Counted from the first letter of the stretch, positions 8,791 to 16,731 are shown. The stretch is 64,000 nucleotides of DNA from Anaerovorax odorimutans (GCF_024459955.1 NZ_JANFXK010000016.1:34196-98195); one strand, 5' to 3'. Program-made: numbers and translations. The notes: generated by a model from the sequence alone, not told the origin.

Positions 8791-9645
8791 TTACTTTCCT
8801 ACGATTTGTTTGAAAGCCAGAGCGACCATATTGGCCAGATCCAGGGATGTCATTCCCGTTTCTCCAAGGGACTTAGCGCAAAGATCGCCTGCCATCCCAT
8901 GGATGAATACTCCCGCTTTCGCACAGTCAACCGGAGAAAGCTTTTGCCCGGCCAGCGCTGCGATAATGCCTGTCAGCACGTCTCCACTGCCGCCGGTGGC
9001 CATTCCCGGGTTTCCTGTAGTATTAGTATATGATTCGCCGTCCTCTGTTGCCACCAGAGTCCCGCTGCCCTTGAGCACGCAGATCGCACCCGTCTTCTCG
9101 GCCAGTGTTTGGGCCGTCGCAGGCCTGTCCAGCTCTGAGATGTCGATCCCGCAGTAATTCAGGAGCCTTGCGGCTTCTCCCGGATGCGGCGTCATGATCA
9201 CCTTTGCTCCGGTTTCCCGCAGCTCATCCAGAAGCCCTTCCCTGCTGACCGCGTTGATCCCATCGGCATCCAGGACGACTGTCTTTTCGTATTTCTTTAA
9301 TATTGTACGGATCAGCTTCGCGCTCTGCCCATCATCTCCTAACCCCGGACCTACTGCAATGGCATCGCAGGCCATTAGATCCGGTAGGGAAAGCTCTCTC
9401 GGGACACAAGTGGCTTCGGGTACGCCCACCTGCAGAATGGGATAAAGTTCTCCTGGGGCGGATATCCGTACCAGTCCCGCTCCTGAACGCAATGCTCCCC
9501 GTGCGCAGAGCACGGCCGCGCCCGCCATGCCGACAGAGCCTGCAATCACAAGAACCTTTCCGCAGTCACCTTTATGTATGTCCCTCGGACGTTCCTTAAT
9601 TACAGTATTTACATATTCTAAATTTATTAAACCTGTTTTCTCCAT
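8791..9645 (-). CDS. nnrD: ADP-dependent NAD(P)H-hydrate dehydratase
   Basis: 284 residues of the ribokinase-like carbohydrate kinase family that dehydrates S-NAD(P)HX, a metabolite-repair reaction. Typical motifs are GKVLVIAGSVGMAGAA, DAIAVGPGLGD, VVLDADGINA, VIMTPHPGE and the GNPGMATGGSGDVLTGIIA active-site block. The N-terminal epimerase domain found in bifunctional homologues is absent. It is followed closely by the MazF-like gene. Confidence 0.93.
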   Translation of the reverse strand: MEKTGLINLEYVNTVIKERPRDIHKGDCGKVLVIAGSVGMAGAAVLCARGALRSGAGLVRISAPGELYPILQVGVPEATCVPRELSLPDLMACDAIAVGPGLGDDGQSAKLIRTILKKYEKTVVLDADGINAVSREGLLDELRETGAKVIMTPHPGEAARLLNYCGIDISELDRPATAQTLAEKTGAICVLKGSGTLVATEDGESYTNTTGNPGMATGGSGDVLTGIIAALAGQKLSPVDCAKAGVFIHGMAGDLCAKSLGETGMTSLDLANMVALAFKQIVGK

Positions 9646-9787
9646 AAAATTTTCCTATTGGCACGAATTCGGATATTGCGGGGATTCTTTACTGTTTTCG
9701 ATTGTCTTTTTCATTCCGCCCGCAACCACCTCTAGGGGCCGCAGCTCGTTTTTTCTCGAAAAGACGAGGAAAACCCCATATTACGTA

Positions 9788-9815
9788 ATTATATCACAAT
9801 GAAGTAGCGGCGCAA
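9788..9815 (-). promoter_or_regulatory. Candidate promoter upstream of nnrD
   Basis: Minus-strand TTGCGC (9810-9815), a 16-base spacer and TATAAT (9788-9793), about 140 bases before nnrD. The -35 match is weak and the -10 match is perfect. The gap 9646-9787 otherwise shows only a short CTCG...CGAG hairpin. Confidence 0.35.
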
Positions 9816-9884
9816 GATGTCTGGGGAAAAAAGAGAAGCTTTCTTATAAGAAACGGAGCTTCGGGCAGATTTGAAAACATGCCT

Positions 9885-10050
9885 GGAAATAGATCCGGTA
9901 ACGACCATGAAGGCTGGCCCGATTTCAGCTCGGGAAACAGCTCAGGAAGCCGGCCATGAAGTGACTCCGGTACCAGCTCCGGAAATAGCTTGAAAAATCC
10001 GCTTGGCAACAACCCCGCAAGCAACCTGGAAGGCCGGCCCGGTAACTATG
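9885..10050. repeat. Imperfect 48-bp tandem repeat, about 3.5 copies
   Basis: GGAAAT/GGAAAC/GGAAGG recurs at 9885, 9933, 9981 and 10028, a spacing of 48, 48 and 47 bases, with related sequence between. On the minus strand an open frame (9794-10024) reads it as a 16-residue repeat with LFPEL at the same place in each unit. There is no ribosome binding site or good start for that frame, so coding is doubtful. Confidence 0.6.
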
Positions 10051-10065
10051 GGCCGATTCCAGACA

Positions 10066-10174
10066 AAAGTTACGCATTTTTCAACGTTTTGACGGCCCTC
10101 AAAACGGTCGGAAGCACAAATTGTCATTTTTTACGGTTTCAAATAGCCGCAAACCCACAACTTTGCGTAACTTT
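10066..10174 (+). repeat. Dispersed repeat R1, copy 1 (109 bp, inverted ends)
   Basis: The segment starts with AAAGTTACGCA and ends with TGCGTAACTTT, an exact 11-bp inverted repeat. A 109-bp segment with the same ends and matching interior (GCACAAATT, CGGTTT, CGCAAACCCACAACTTTGCG) lies at 37314-37422 in the opposite orientation. It carries no open frame. It could be a small non-autonomous mobile or intergenic repeat. Confidence 0.75.
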
Positions 10175-10193
10175 CCATCATTTTTTCGAAAAG

Positions 10194-10475
10194 TTACCGC
10201 ATTTCACAATCGATCGACTGAATGTCCGCATCCGCCGCGTCTTCTATAAAATGGATGATTTTTTCCACCATACTGTCCGCCTGGGCCTGATGTGCCGCCA
10301 GGGCGGCAATTCCAATGATGATTGTCTGATGGATATCCTGGTCCGCGGCCTCTGCCACCGAAACATTGAACTTGTTTCGCAGTCTTGCGGTCAGGCTCTC
10401 GACGATCATCCGCTTTTCCTTTAGTGAATGAACCCAGGGAGCATGAAGCCTGACTGTCAGATATAAAATGTTCAT
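10194..10475 (-). CDS. DUF503 family protein
   Basis: 93 residues, the usual DUF503 length: NILYLTVRLHAPWVHSLKEK at the start, then LTARLRNKFNVSVAE and QTIIIGIAALAA. The family (YlxP-type) often sits beside rbfA and is thought to act near ribosome maturation, but its function is not established. Here it stands alone between repeats R1 and R2. The ATG at 10475 has GGAGGTG upstream, so longer upstream frames are rejected. Confidence 0.88.
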   Translation of the reverse strand: MNILYLTVRLHAPWVHSLKEKRMIVESLTARLRNKFNVSVAEAADQDIHQTIIIGIAALAAHQAQADSMVEKIIHFIEDAADADIQSIDCEMR

Positions 10476-10561
10476 TGGGGCACCTCCTGTGTTGTTTTGG
10501 GCTGGGAAGCATACGATATTTTTCAATTGAAGCGGGGGGCACAAATAAGCTGTAAATGCCC

Positions 10562-10763
10562 ATTTATGTTCCAAACAAGTCATCTTTATTAGAATGGCCA
10601 CATAAATTCTCGCTGAAAATCATGAATTTCATATGCCACAGTGGAATTCAAGGCGTTTTCCGCAAATTAATGATTTGTTCATAACAACTATATCTGTTTT
10701 TTTTAAACTAACGATTATTTTATGTGGCCACTCATATCAAAATCGCGCATTTGGAACATAAAT
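10562..10763. repeat. Nested palindromic element, about 202 bp
   Basis: ATTTATGTTCCAAA (10562-10575) is repeated inverted as TTTGGAACATAAAT (10750-10763), a perfect 14-bp terminal inverted repeat. Inside it GGCCACATAAA (10596-10606) pairs with TTTATGTGGCC (10719-10729). No gene lies inside. The layout fits a miniature inverted-repeat element. The rest of 10476-10875 shows no supported gene. Confidence 0.65.
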
Positions 10764-10875
10764 CGCTATATGTAATTTTATTCCATATAAAAATTTTGTT
10801 TCCACGATCAATAATGATTGTCCTTTTATGATATTGCAAGAGTCCGGCGGGCTACCCTGCAGAAACCGGCTCATA

Positions 10876-11080
10876 TGAAAACCTGCTCAAAAGACAAATT
10901 GCTATTTTCCTCAACAACGTAGCGAAAAACCAGATTTTTGTTGACCTTTTTTCAAGGATGCAGCGCCTGAAAGCACCAAAACTCGATCAAAATACCGTTT
11001 TGTACAGAATCAGAGGCTGCAAACCTTGGAAACACTTCAACAACAAAGCTGAAATAAGCCAGTTGTTGAGGAATATGCAC
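10876..11080 (+). repeat. Dispersed repeat R2, copy 1 (about 205 bp)
   Basis: Matches the reverse complement of 37030-37232 over its length; shared blocks include CAAATTGCTATTT, TCGATCAA, CGCAAACCTTGGAAA-like sequence and CTCAACAACAAAG-like sequence. This copy has CCTCAACAAC (10909-10918) and GTTGTTGAGG (11062-11071) as inverted ends, which the other copy does not keep. No open frame is supported. From 11081 to 11245 nothing else is seen. Confidence 0.7.
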
Positions 11081-11245
11081 ATTGTTAAAAAAGGGTGCGA
11101 CTCCCCGGTTTCCAGGAACCATCTGGGCAAACCCGCATCCAAATGGCAACTAATCCGGATTTTTTCGGACCAATCTGAAACTATCAAAATCGTGCGTCAC
11201 TTTTGCCTCTATATGACAGTTTTTAATAAAGGATCTGTTTCAAAA

Positions 11246-12025
11246 TCAAATCCCATATAGCGTGATCCAATTTCGCATACAGTTCTTTTTGTCCGATTGC
11301 ATTACTACTATCCTTCTTGTGCCTCCACATGAAGCGCTGTCAAACCCCGAAAAATAGTATCCATGTTTTGCTCTAATCAAATATTTCTGCCCTTCATAAA
11401 CGATTTCTATTTGTTTTTCGCCTATTCCGGCCAATAGGCCCTCTTTCTCATATATCTGATACGCTTCTTTCCGCAAGGTTTCAGTTCGATCGCTGAATAC
11501 CGAGGAAATTACAAATTGATCCGGATTTTCCTTATAGCCATATCCTTCTTTCCAATTGGCGGCAAAATCCATCTCACCCCGGTCCATAGACTCCAAAATC
11601 CGCTTATAGCAAGGACATCTGGATTCCAGATCAGACAGACGTTCAATTCGGTTTTCAAAATAATAAATCCGATACCATCGCTCTCTGCTCGAAATCAGAT
11701 CAACGCTTTCCTGATCCCATTGCAAATCCTCACAAAAATGATCGTTAAATTCTTCTGGTAGGCACACCTTCTTTTGTATTCTCTTTTTTAAGTCCACATA
11801 AATGATGCACTCATTTTCTGCACAGTATAGAACTGCCTGATGCTTACAAACAAACCCTGAATAAATGAAAACATCCTCTTCCAAAGCTATATTATCCATG
11901 AGGTTCAATTTCAAATCAAATCTTATAAGCCCCCTGTAATTATCATTGATGAGAATATAGTCCTCTTCCATTTTGATAAAATAAACATCGTTTTTGTCAA
12001 GCTTCACTTCCCGCAGCTTTTGCAT
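11246..12025 (-). CDS. Uncharacterised protein at the distal end of the immunity array
   Basis: 259 residues, no signal peptide or membrane helix. It is rich in short beta-strand-like stretches (KMEEDYILINDNYRG, AVLYCAENECIIYVDL) suggesting a beta-propeller-like fold, and has several cysteines in the centre. No family is recognised. It is the last gene of the minus-strand array that follows the RHS toxin and is AT-rich like its neighbours, so an immunity or accessory role is inferred from position only. Confidence 0.6.
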   Translation of the reverse strand: MQKLREVKLDKNDVYFIKMEEDYILINDNYRGLIRFDLKLNLMDNIALEEDVFIYSGFVCKHQAVLYCAENECIIYVDLKKRIQKKVCLPEEFNDHFCEDLQWDQESVDLISSRERWYRIYYFENRIERLSDLESRCPCYKRILESMDRGEMDFAANWKEGYGYKENPDQFVISSVFSDRTETLRKEAYQIYEKEGLLAGIGEKQIEIVYEGQKYLIRAKHGYYFSGFDSASCGGTRRIVVMQSDKKNCMRNWITLYGI

Positions 12026-12059
12026 TGATATCCCTCTTTTCTCGTTTTATCCTTACGTT

Positions 12060-12169
12060 CCCCCATGGCATTTTCCAATGTCACAGTAAGAAATCCAGGT
12101 ATCAATTGTATGGAATCCTTCTTAGTTCCTATTTTTAGAATCATATCTCGTTATACGGTATTTTGTCAT
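12060..12169 (-). pseudogene. Truncated, interrupted copy of the 182-residue immunity gene
   Basis: Reading from an ATG at 12169 the frame gives TKYRITRYDSKNRN, a stop, then DTWISYCDIGK, and ends near 12060. This matches the first 33 residues of the gene at 17707-18255 (TRYRITRYDPKNRN ... DTWVSYCDIGK). Only the N-terminus is left, with one in-frame stop. It shows that whole immunity cassettes have been copied and lost within this array. Confidence 0.8.
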
Positions 12170-12194
12170 CATTGTTCTCCAGGATCGGCATTTT

Positions 12195-12707
12195 TTACAG
12201 AACATGCGCTGTACGTTCAAATCTGTCTATTTTCGTTGTTTTCATATCCCAATATTCATGGATGTCTGTTGGCGATAGGACTTTTCCTGTGCTTACTTTC
12301 ATAAAGCCTGCCAAAGAATCCACTACCTCTATCAGTAATTCTTTGTTTTTAAATATGATTTTTAGAGCAATATCCAGTTGGACATTCCAAGTATCCGATT
12401 CATATTTCCAATAAATTTTATCGTTAATAAGTTCAATCGACTCTACCTGCTGCTCCCCGATATCGTAACATTTATGTTTTGAAGTATCACATTCGGATTT
12501 TTCGATGAATATGCTTGGATATTCATCCCCATAATAATCAACGATTCTATTGCTGATTTTATACATGCAATTTTTCCCACGCAAGATAACGCCTAAGATG
12601 TTATCAGCAAATTGATCTGTATATACCCCTTCAATTTTTGAATGTTTCATCTCTTGTAATATATTTATACATTCTTGCTGAAGCGTAATAGCAATTTTAT
12701 AATCCAT
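12195..12707 (-). CDS. Putative immunity protein, family not recognised
   Basis: 170 residues, cytoplasmic, acidic-to-neutral. It begins DYKIAITLQQECINILQEM (helical) and continues with alternating strands (SIFIEKSECD, SIELINDKIYWKYE, WNVQLDIALKIIFKN). AGGAG sits 6 bases before the ATG. There is no known motif. Size, AT-rich composition and position in the array make an immunity role likely. Confidence 0.6.
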   Translation of the reverse strand: MDYKIAITLQQECINILQEMKHSKIEGVYTDQFADNILGVILRGKNCMYKISNRIVDYYGDEYPSIFIEKSECDTSKHKCYDIGEQQVESIELINDKIYWKYESDTWNVQLDIALKIIFKNKELLIEVVDSLAGFMKVSTGKVLSPTDIHEYWDMKTTKIDRFERTAHVL

Positions 12708-12788
12708 GATTTTCTCCTATCGAGATTCTAATTCGCCGGGCATATTATAGCATTTCGTCTGACGAGCAACTTGAAATGCTTCAATAGT

Positions 12789-13190
12789 TCATATAAACGA
12801 TGTGTTCAGGTCAATTTTCGCATCCAGTTTGGCGACAAGCTGTGTAAAGGGACTTTCAAAATATACTGCTGGCACTGCATCATGGCCTATGCCAATTATA
12901 ATATCAAAGGTAAAATACAAATTATAACGCTCTTTTAATTCGCACAGTACAGCTACTTTGGGAAGAAGTATTCTTTCAATTTTTTTAATCTGAATGCTTG
13001 TATCGATCGTGACCTCACTACCTGTTCCATATATCCAGACCGTATTCCCTCGCCTTTTGCCCACCTGCTGTTTATCCATGGTACAAGTATATATTGGCTC
13101 AAGTTCCAACTTTTCGCTAATCTTTTCAATACTAAAATCGTCCCCTGTGATTTTGAAGTCAATTTGGATGGTTGAATTTTTCATGTTCAT
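12789..13190 (-). CDS. DUF4279-type putative immunity protein, copy 1
   Basis: 133 residues, paralogous to the next gene upstream (13216-13617); both share DLRIMGDEY/DFKITGDDF starts, a LYSTG/IYGTG turn, KIE(S/R)(L/I)LPK, CELKERY and YFESPFTQLVAKLDA. The pattern fits DUF4279, a small alpha/beta family often found near polymorphic toxins. GAGGAG lies 8 bases before the ATG at 13190. Immunity is inferred. Confidence 0.7.
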   Translation of the reverse strand: MNMKNSTIQIDFKITGDDFSIEKISEKLELEPIYTCTMDKQQVGKRRGNTVWIYGTGSEVTIDTSIQIKKIERILLPKVAVLCELKERYNLYFTFDIIIGIGHDAVPAVYFESPFTQLVAKLDAKIDLNTSFI

Positions 13191-13215
13191 TTGATGCGCT
13201 CCTCGGCTATTTATC

Positions 13216-13617
13216 TCAGTTTACATATATATCAAAATCAATTCTGGCATCTAGTTTGGCAACAAGCTGCGTAAACGGGCTTTCAAAATATATAACAGGG
13301 ATTTTATGATTACAAATGCTTATTACAATATCAAAGCTAAAATCCAAAAGATACCGTTCCTTCAGTTCGCACAGCATATCTGTTTTGGGTAAAAACAAAC
13401 TTTCAATTTTTCTGAGCTGTGTATTTATGTGCAAAGTCTCTTCTTCTCCCGTGCTATATAACCATCCTGTATAATTGAATTTCAAATTCGTTTTTCTAAT
13501 GTAATCACCCATACGCCAAGTATCTGTTGGTTGAATATTCAATTTTTGAGTAACCTTCTGAGGATCGTATTCATCCCCCATAATTCTTAGGTCAATGCGG
13601 ACAGTTGTCTTTTCCAT
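13216..13617 (-). CDS. DUF4279-type putative immunity protein, copy 2
   Basis: 133 residues with the same layout as the copy at 12789-13190 but clearly diverged in the central third (QPTDTWRMGDYIRKTN against EPIYTCTMDKQQVG). The two genes are 25 bases apart, a tandem duplication. The C-terminal block YFESPFTQLVAKLDARIDF is almost unchanged between copies, while the middle varies, as expected if the middle contacts different toxins. The ribosome binding site is poor. Confidence 0.7.
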   Translation of the reverse strand: MEKTTVRIDLRIMGDEYDPQKVTQKLNIQPTDTWRMGDYIRKTNLKFNYTGWLYSTGEEETLHINTQLRKIESLFLPKTDMLCELKERYLLDFSFDIVISICNHKIPVIYFESPFTQLVAKLDARIDFDIYVN

Positions 13618-13739
13618 ATTTTATTTAATGAATTCTCCTGTAGAAATTCCTGCGCCTTTTCCTTTTTTCCTAAAAACAAATCGTTCTTCTCTAGTTGCCG
13701 TAAAGAAGAATATGTTGAAATACACTCGATGCCGCCTAT
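13618..13739 (-). pseudogene. Remnant of an unidentified gene between immunity genes
   Basis: No intact gene fits here, but one minus-strand frame without a start reads LRQLEKNDLFLGKKEKAQEF and runs into the next gene out of frame. It has the composition of real coding sequence. A second frame ends in GKGAGISTGEFIK just before the next ATG and could instead be a toxin tail. One of the two is probably a degraded cassette. Confidence 0.35.
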
Positions 13740-13943
13740 CTATTGACCTTGCCTCCAACATAATTTAATATCGGAAGGTTCTACTGTCGTAACATCTATC
13801 GTGTCATTATTATCATCCATAAATTCCACTTCATACGCCAACGCTGGCCTTTCATATACTATTAAAACAACTCCTCTGCACCCTCTTTTGATATTAGAAT
13901 TTATATCTTTTTTAGCCATTATGATATCAAACTCTCTCAGCAT
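13740..13943 (-). CDS. DUF4926-like small protein
   Basis: 67 residues starting MLREFDIIMAKKDI, with GCRGVVLIVY and YEVEFMDDNNDTIDV, the SH3-like pattern of DUF4926. The ATG at 13943 has AAGGAG 6 bases upstream; a longer frame to 14015 would overlap the upstream gene. DUF4926 proteins are common in toxin-immunity arrays; the function is unknown. Confidence 0.65.
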   Translation of the reverse strand: MLREFDIIMAKKDINSNIKRGCRGVVLIVYERPALAYEVEFMDDNNDTIDVTTVEPSDIKLCWRQGQ

Positions 13944-13975
13944 CATACTCTCCTTATAAATCCCCATTTCTGCTA

Positions 13976-14518
13976 TCATAGGGTTTCCAATCCGGCGATC
14001 AAACCCTGTACGCAACTGGAGTACACCAACTCTTCGTTCAGACTTCGTACTTCCTCAATAAACATACCGCATTTTTTCCTTACCTCTTCTTCAAATTCCG
14101 CAAGCCCTATATATTCGTTGTCAAACACAATATCCTCGGCTTCTGCCTTTACTTCCCACTGGCGAACTGCTGAGCCGGTTTCACGCATTTCCTCAGAAGC
14201 TCCATATTTTATTCTAAGGCTTTCTCCTTCCCTTCGAAACTCTAAAAAACCGATCCCGTCTATGATATGCATTGTGACTATATTGGAACATCTCAACGCT
14301 TTAATGGCATCCATTAAAGTGATAAACCACATATCTATGATTTCTCTGCCCATCTCCCATTCTTCAATTTCGTTGTCATGATAAATTCCAATTCGCTTGT
14401 TATTGATCTTCAATTCGAAAAATCCCCAAAAAGAGTCTATCTCCCTTTCAAACTCTTCTGTGGTTGTCGTCCTCAACCAATCCATATCTTCAAATAGTCT
14501 GTACTGTATCCTGACCAT
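13976..14518 (-). CDS. 180-residue putative immunity protein (family A), copy 1
   Basis: One of five paralogues in the array, here called family A. All start MV(K/R)I(Q/R)YRLFEDMD and share FWGFFEL, NEIEEWE, MHI(I/V)(D/G)G, SFLEFRR, FDNEYIGLAEFEEEVRKKC and a C-terminal LNEELVY...L(I/E)...LE(T/S)L. No known family is recognised. This copy is nearly identical at DNA level to the one at 16732-17274. The start is set by GGGAGGGC upstream. Confidence 0.72.
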   Translation of the reverse strand: MVRIQYRLFEDMDWLRTTTTEEFEREIDSFWGFFELKINNKRIGIYHDNEIEEWEMGREIIDMWFITLMDAIKALRCSNIVTMHIIDGIGFLEFRREGESLRIKYGASEEMRETGSAVRQWEVKAEAEDIVFDNEYIGLAEFEEEVRKKCGMFIEEVRSLNEELVYSSCVQGLIAGLETL

Positions 14519-14599
14519 ATCTACTGCCCTCCCTGCAGGATATTTACCTTAATCGACTTCCCTTTTAACTTCGTTCCAGCAGAATTTCAGCTTTTATGA
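14519..14599 (-). repeat. Recurring 80-bp intercassette spacer, copy 1
   Basis: Similar spacers precede family A genes at 19408-19488 and 20032-20113. Shared blocks are TTAAAAGGGAA, CGATTAA and GCAGGGAGGGCAGTAGAT. In one frame it reads KLKGKSIKVN...LQGGQ then stop, recalling the RHS toxin's final KMQGGK. The GGGAGGG serves as ribosome binding site of the next gene. Confidence 0.65.
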
Positions 14600-15142
14600 T
14601 CACAAGCTTTCCAATTCATCGATCAAGCGCTGTATAGACCTGGCATATACCAACTCTTCATTCAAGCTTCGCACTTCCTCAATAAACATGCCGCATTTTT
14701 TTCTTACTTCTTCTTCAAACTCTGCTAATCCTATGTATTCGTTATCAAACAAAATATTCTCGGCTTTTACTTTTATCTCCTTTTGCTTAACTTCTGGCCC
14801 AGTTTTAAGAACCTTCTCTGACACTCCACGTTTTACTTTTAGAGTTTCTCCCGTTCTTCGAAATTCTAAAAACGATATTCCACCAACAATATGCATTGTG
14901 ACCACCTCGGAACATCGCAATGCTTTAATGGTATCCATCAAAATTCTAAACCATAAATTTATAATCTCTCCACCCGTCTCCCACTCCTCAATTTCATTGG
15001 AATGATAAAACCCAATAGGCTCGTCATTGATTCGCAATTCGAAAAATCCCCAAAAGGAATCCAGCTCTCTTTCAAATTCTTCCGTGGTTGCAGTTTTTAA
15101 CAAATCCATGTCTTCAAATAACCTGTATCGTATTTTGACCAT
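14600..15142 (-). CDS. 180-residue putative immunity protein (family A), copy 2
   Basis: Family A paralogue closest to the copy at 20114-20656 (both have INDEPIGFYHSNEIEEWETGG and a GETLKVKR block). GGAGG lies 9 bases before the ATG. The N-terminal 60 and C-terminal 45 residues are conserved across the family, and residues about 105-135 differ most, which is the likely specificity region if these are immunity proteins. Confidence 0.72.
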   Translation of the reverse strand: MVKIRYRLFEDMDLLKTATTEEFERELDSFWGFFELRINDEPIGFYHSNEIEEWETGGEIINLWFRILMDTIKALRCSEVVTMHIVGGISFLEFRRTGETLKVKRGVSEKVLKTGPEVKQKEIKVKAENILFDNEYIGLAEFEEEVRKKCGMFIEEVRSLNEELVYARSIQRLIDELESL

Positions 15143-15178
15143 GTCTATTTTCCTCCGGATATTTTGCTTTCTTCTTTC

Positions 15179-15277
15179 TTACCAATGCATTTCTACATTT
15201 TGATACAAATCCATTTCCTTAACCACCCTTACTTCAAGGATCCAAACAAGGTCCGGCGGCCTATCTCCCATCTTCAT
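15179..15277 (-). CDS. Short open frame between immunity genes
   Basis: 32 codons from ATG at 15277 to TAA at 15179, ending EMDLYQNVEMHW. It starts 10 bases after the upstream stop. There is no strong ribosome binding site. It may be a true small protein or the leftover C-terminus of a displaced toxin or immunity gene; the second is favoured because similar leftovers occur in other gaps. Confidence 0.3.
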   Translation of the reverse strand: MKMGDRPPDLVWILEVRVVKEMDLYQNVEMHW

Positions 15278-15287
15278 GCTCTATACT

Positions 15288-15728
15288 CTACCAGGTTCCG
15301 TCTTTAAATTCATCGGAATCCATTTCTTTGACATAAATTGAAATCCGCACGACCTTTTTTGTAAGGGGATCCGCCTCAAGCAGCACTCCCTTGTCACTTT
15401 TGTAAAGCTTTTTTTCCTCATCATAGATGAAGCTCGGCTCCAGCCTTAGCACGGTCCCTATCCGCTGGCCGGTATGGATTTTTCGAAATAGTCTTCCTCT
15501 GTATTTTTTCAATGCGCTGATCTTATACAGTTTTCCGTTGCACAGATCAAAGTGCAGGCAAATTTTATCCTTTGTTTCATAGCGCAAAAGTGTCCCGAAT
15601 TCTACGGAAGCCAGGTTTTCTTCGTCCTCCACATAATCCATCCATTGACGTATATGGCTGTACAGTTTGATCCCTCCTAAGCCCTCCCACGGTATGATGG
15701 GGGCTGTTGTGTCGATTTTCCGTTCCAT
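15288..15728 (-). CDS. 146-residue putative immunity protein (family B), copy 1
   Basis: Family B has three tandem members of exactly 146 residues (15288, 15758, 16228). All share IDxTAPIIPWEGLGG(I/V)KLYSHIR near the N-terminus, a LRY...LHF core, GKLYKI, YxGKLF-like and a C-terminal DP(I/L)T...(I/V)S(V/I). This is the most diverged copy. AAGGAG lies 5 bases before the ATG at 15728; the longer upstream frame is the tail of the neighbour. No family name is recognised. Confidence 0.7.
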   Translation of the reverse strand: MERKIDTTAPIIPWEGLGGIKLYSHIRQWMDYVEDEENLASVEFGTLLRYETKDKICLHFDLCNGKLYKISALKKYRGRLFRKIHTGQRIGTVLRLEPSFIYDEEKKLYKSDKGVLLEADPLTKKVVRISIYVKEMDSDEFKDGTW

Positions 15729-15757
15729 ATGTTCTCCTTCCCTGTGAGCATTCTCCC

Positions 15758-16198
15758 CTACCACAAGCCCTCGCCAAACCCATCTGAGTACAGTTCCCTG
15801 ATAAATACGGATATCCATAACACGTTATCGGTAATTGGATCCGTTTCTATAAAAACGCCTTTCTTACTTTCGTACACCTCTTCAAAATCATCATATATCA
15901 AACTAGGCTCCAGTTCTAAGGTTTCTTTGATACTTTGTCCTATATAAATTTGATCAAATAGTTTTCCTCTGTATTTTTCCAGGGCTGTAATTTTATATAA
16001 CTTCCCGTTGTATATGTTGAAATGCAGCGAAATTTTTTCATCTATATCATATCTTAAGAAAAGGCCAAAAGGGATAGATGCCTTGGTATTTTCACTTTCC
16101 ACCAGTTCTTTCAGTTCTCGTATGTGGCTGTACAGCTTGATTCCTCCTAAGCCCTCCCACGGTATGATGGGGGCCGTTATGTCGATTTTCCGATCCAT
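15758..16198 (-). CDS. 146-residue putative immunity protein (family B), copy 2
   Basis: Very similar to copy 3 next to it, differing by scattered substitutions (for example KASIPFGLFLRYD against KAFIPFGSSLRYE). AAGGAG precedes the ATG at 16198. The 30-base gap to copy 1 repeats the gap between copies 2 and 3, so the unit duplicated as gene plus leader. Cytoplasmic, no motif of known activity. Confidence 0.72.
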   Translation of the reverse strand: MDRKIDITAPIIPWEGLGGIKLYSHIRELKELVESENTKASIPFGLFLRYDIDEKISLHFNIYNGKLYKITALEKYRGKLFDQIYIGQSIKETLELEPSLIYDDFEEVYESKKGVFIETDPITDNVLWISVFIRELYSDGFGEGLW

Positions 16199-16227
16199 AT
16201 GTTCTCCTTCCCTGTGAGCATTCTCTC

Positions 16228-16668
16228 CTACCACAAACCCTCGTCAAATTCATCTGAATACAGTTCCCTGACAAATACAGATATCCATAACACGCTATCG
16301 GTAATCGGATCCGTTTCTATAAAAACGCCTTTTTTACTCTCATATACCTCTTCAAAATCATCATATCGGAAACTTGGCTCTAATTTTAAGGTTTCTTCGA
16401 TAGTTTGCCCTATGTAAATCTGGTCAAACAATTTTCCTTTGTACTTTTCCAGCGCTCTAATTTTATATAATTTTCCATTGTATATGTTAAAGTGCAAAGA
16501 GATTGTTTCATCTATTTCATATCTCAAAGAAGATCCAAAAGGAATAAATGCCTTGGTATTTTCACTCTCCACCAGTTCTTTCAGTTCTCGTATGTGGCTG
16601 TACAGTTTGACTCCGCCTAAGCCCTCCCATGGTATGATGGGGGCCGTTATGTCGATTTTAGGGTTCAT
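16228..16668 (-). CDS. 146-residue putative immunity protein (family B), copy 3
   Basis: First of the three family B genes in transcription order, beginning MNPKIDITAPIIPW. AAAGGAAG precedes the ATG. The 63-base gap to the family A gene upstream keeps an open frame (ITEVELLRNLDF...) that starts in the end of that gene, perhaps another leftover. Function inferred only from the array context. Confidence 0.72.
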   Translation of the reverse strand: MNPKIDITAPIIPWEGLGGVKLYSHIRELKELVESENTKAFIPFGSSLRYEIDETISLHFNIYNGKLYKIRALEKYKGKLFDQIYIGQTIEETLKLEPSFRYDDFEEVYESKKGVFIETDPITDSVLWISVFVRELYSDEFDEGLW

Positions 16669-16731
16669 CGTGCTTCCTTTCTTCTGTAGCTATTCTAAAA
16701 TCCAAATTTCTTAGAAGTTCAACTTCTGTGA

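Noticed and set aside
9794..10024. 76-codon minus-strand frame over the 48-bp repeat
   Set aside because: No ribosome binding site and a TTG start only; kept as a repeat, not a gene.
10066..10174. R1 as an insertion sequence
   Set aside because: It is only 109 bp and contains no transposase frame; a non-autonomous repeat is the most that can be said.
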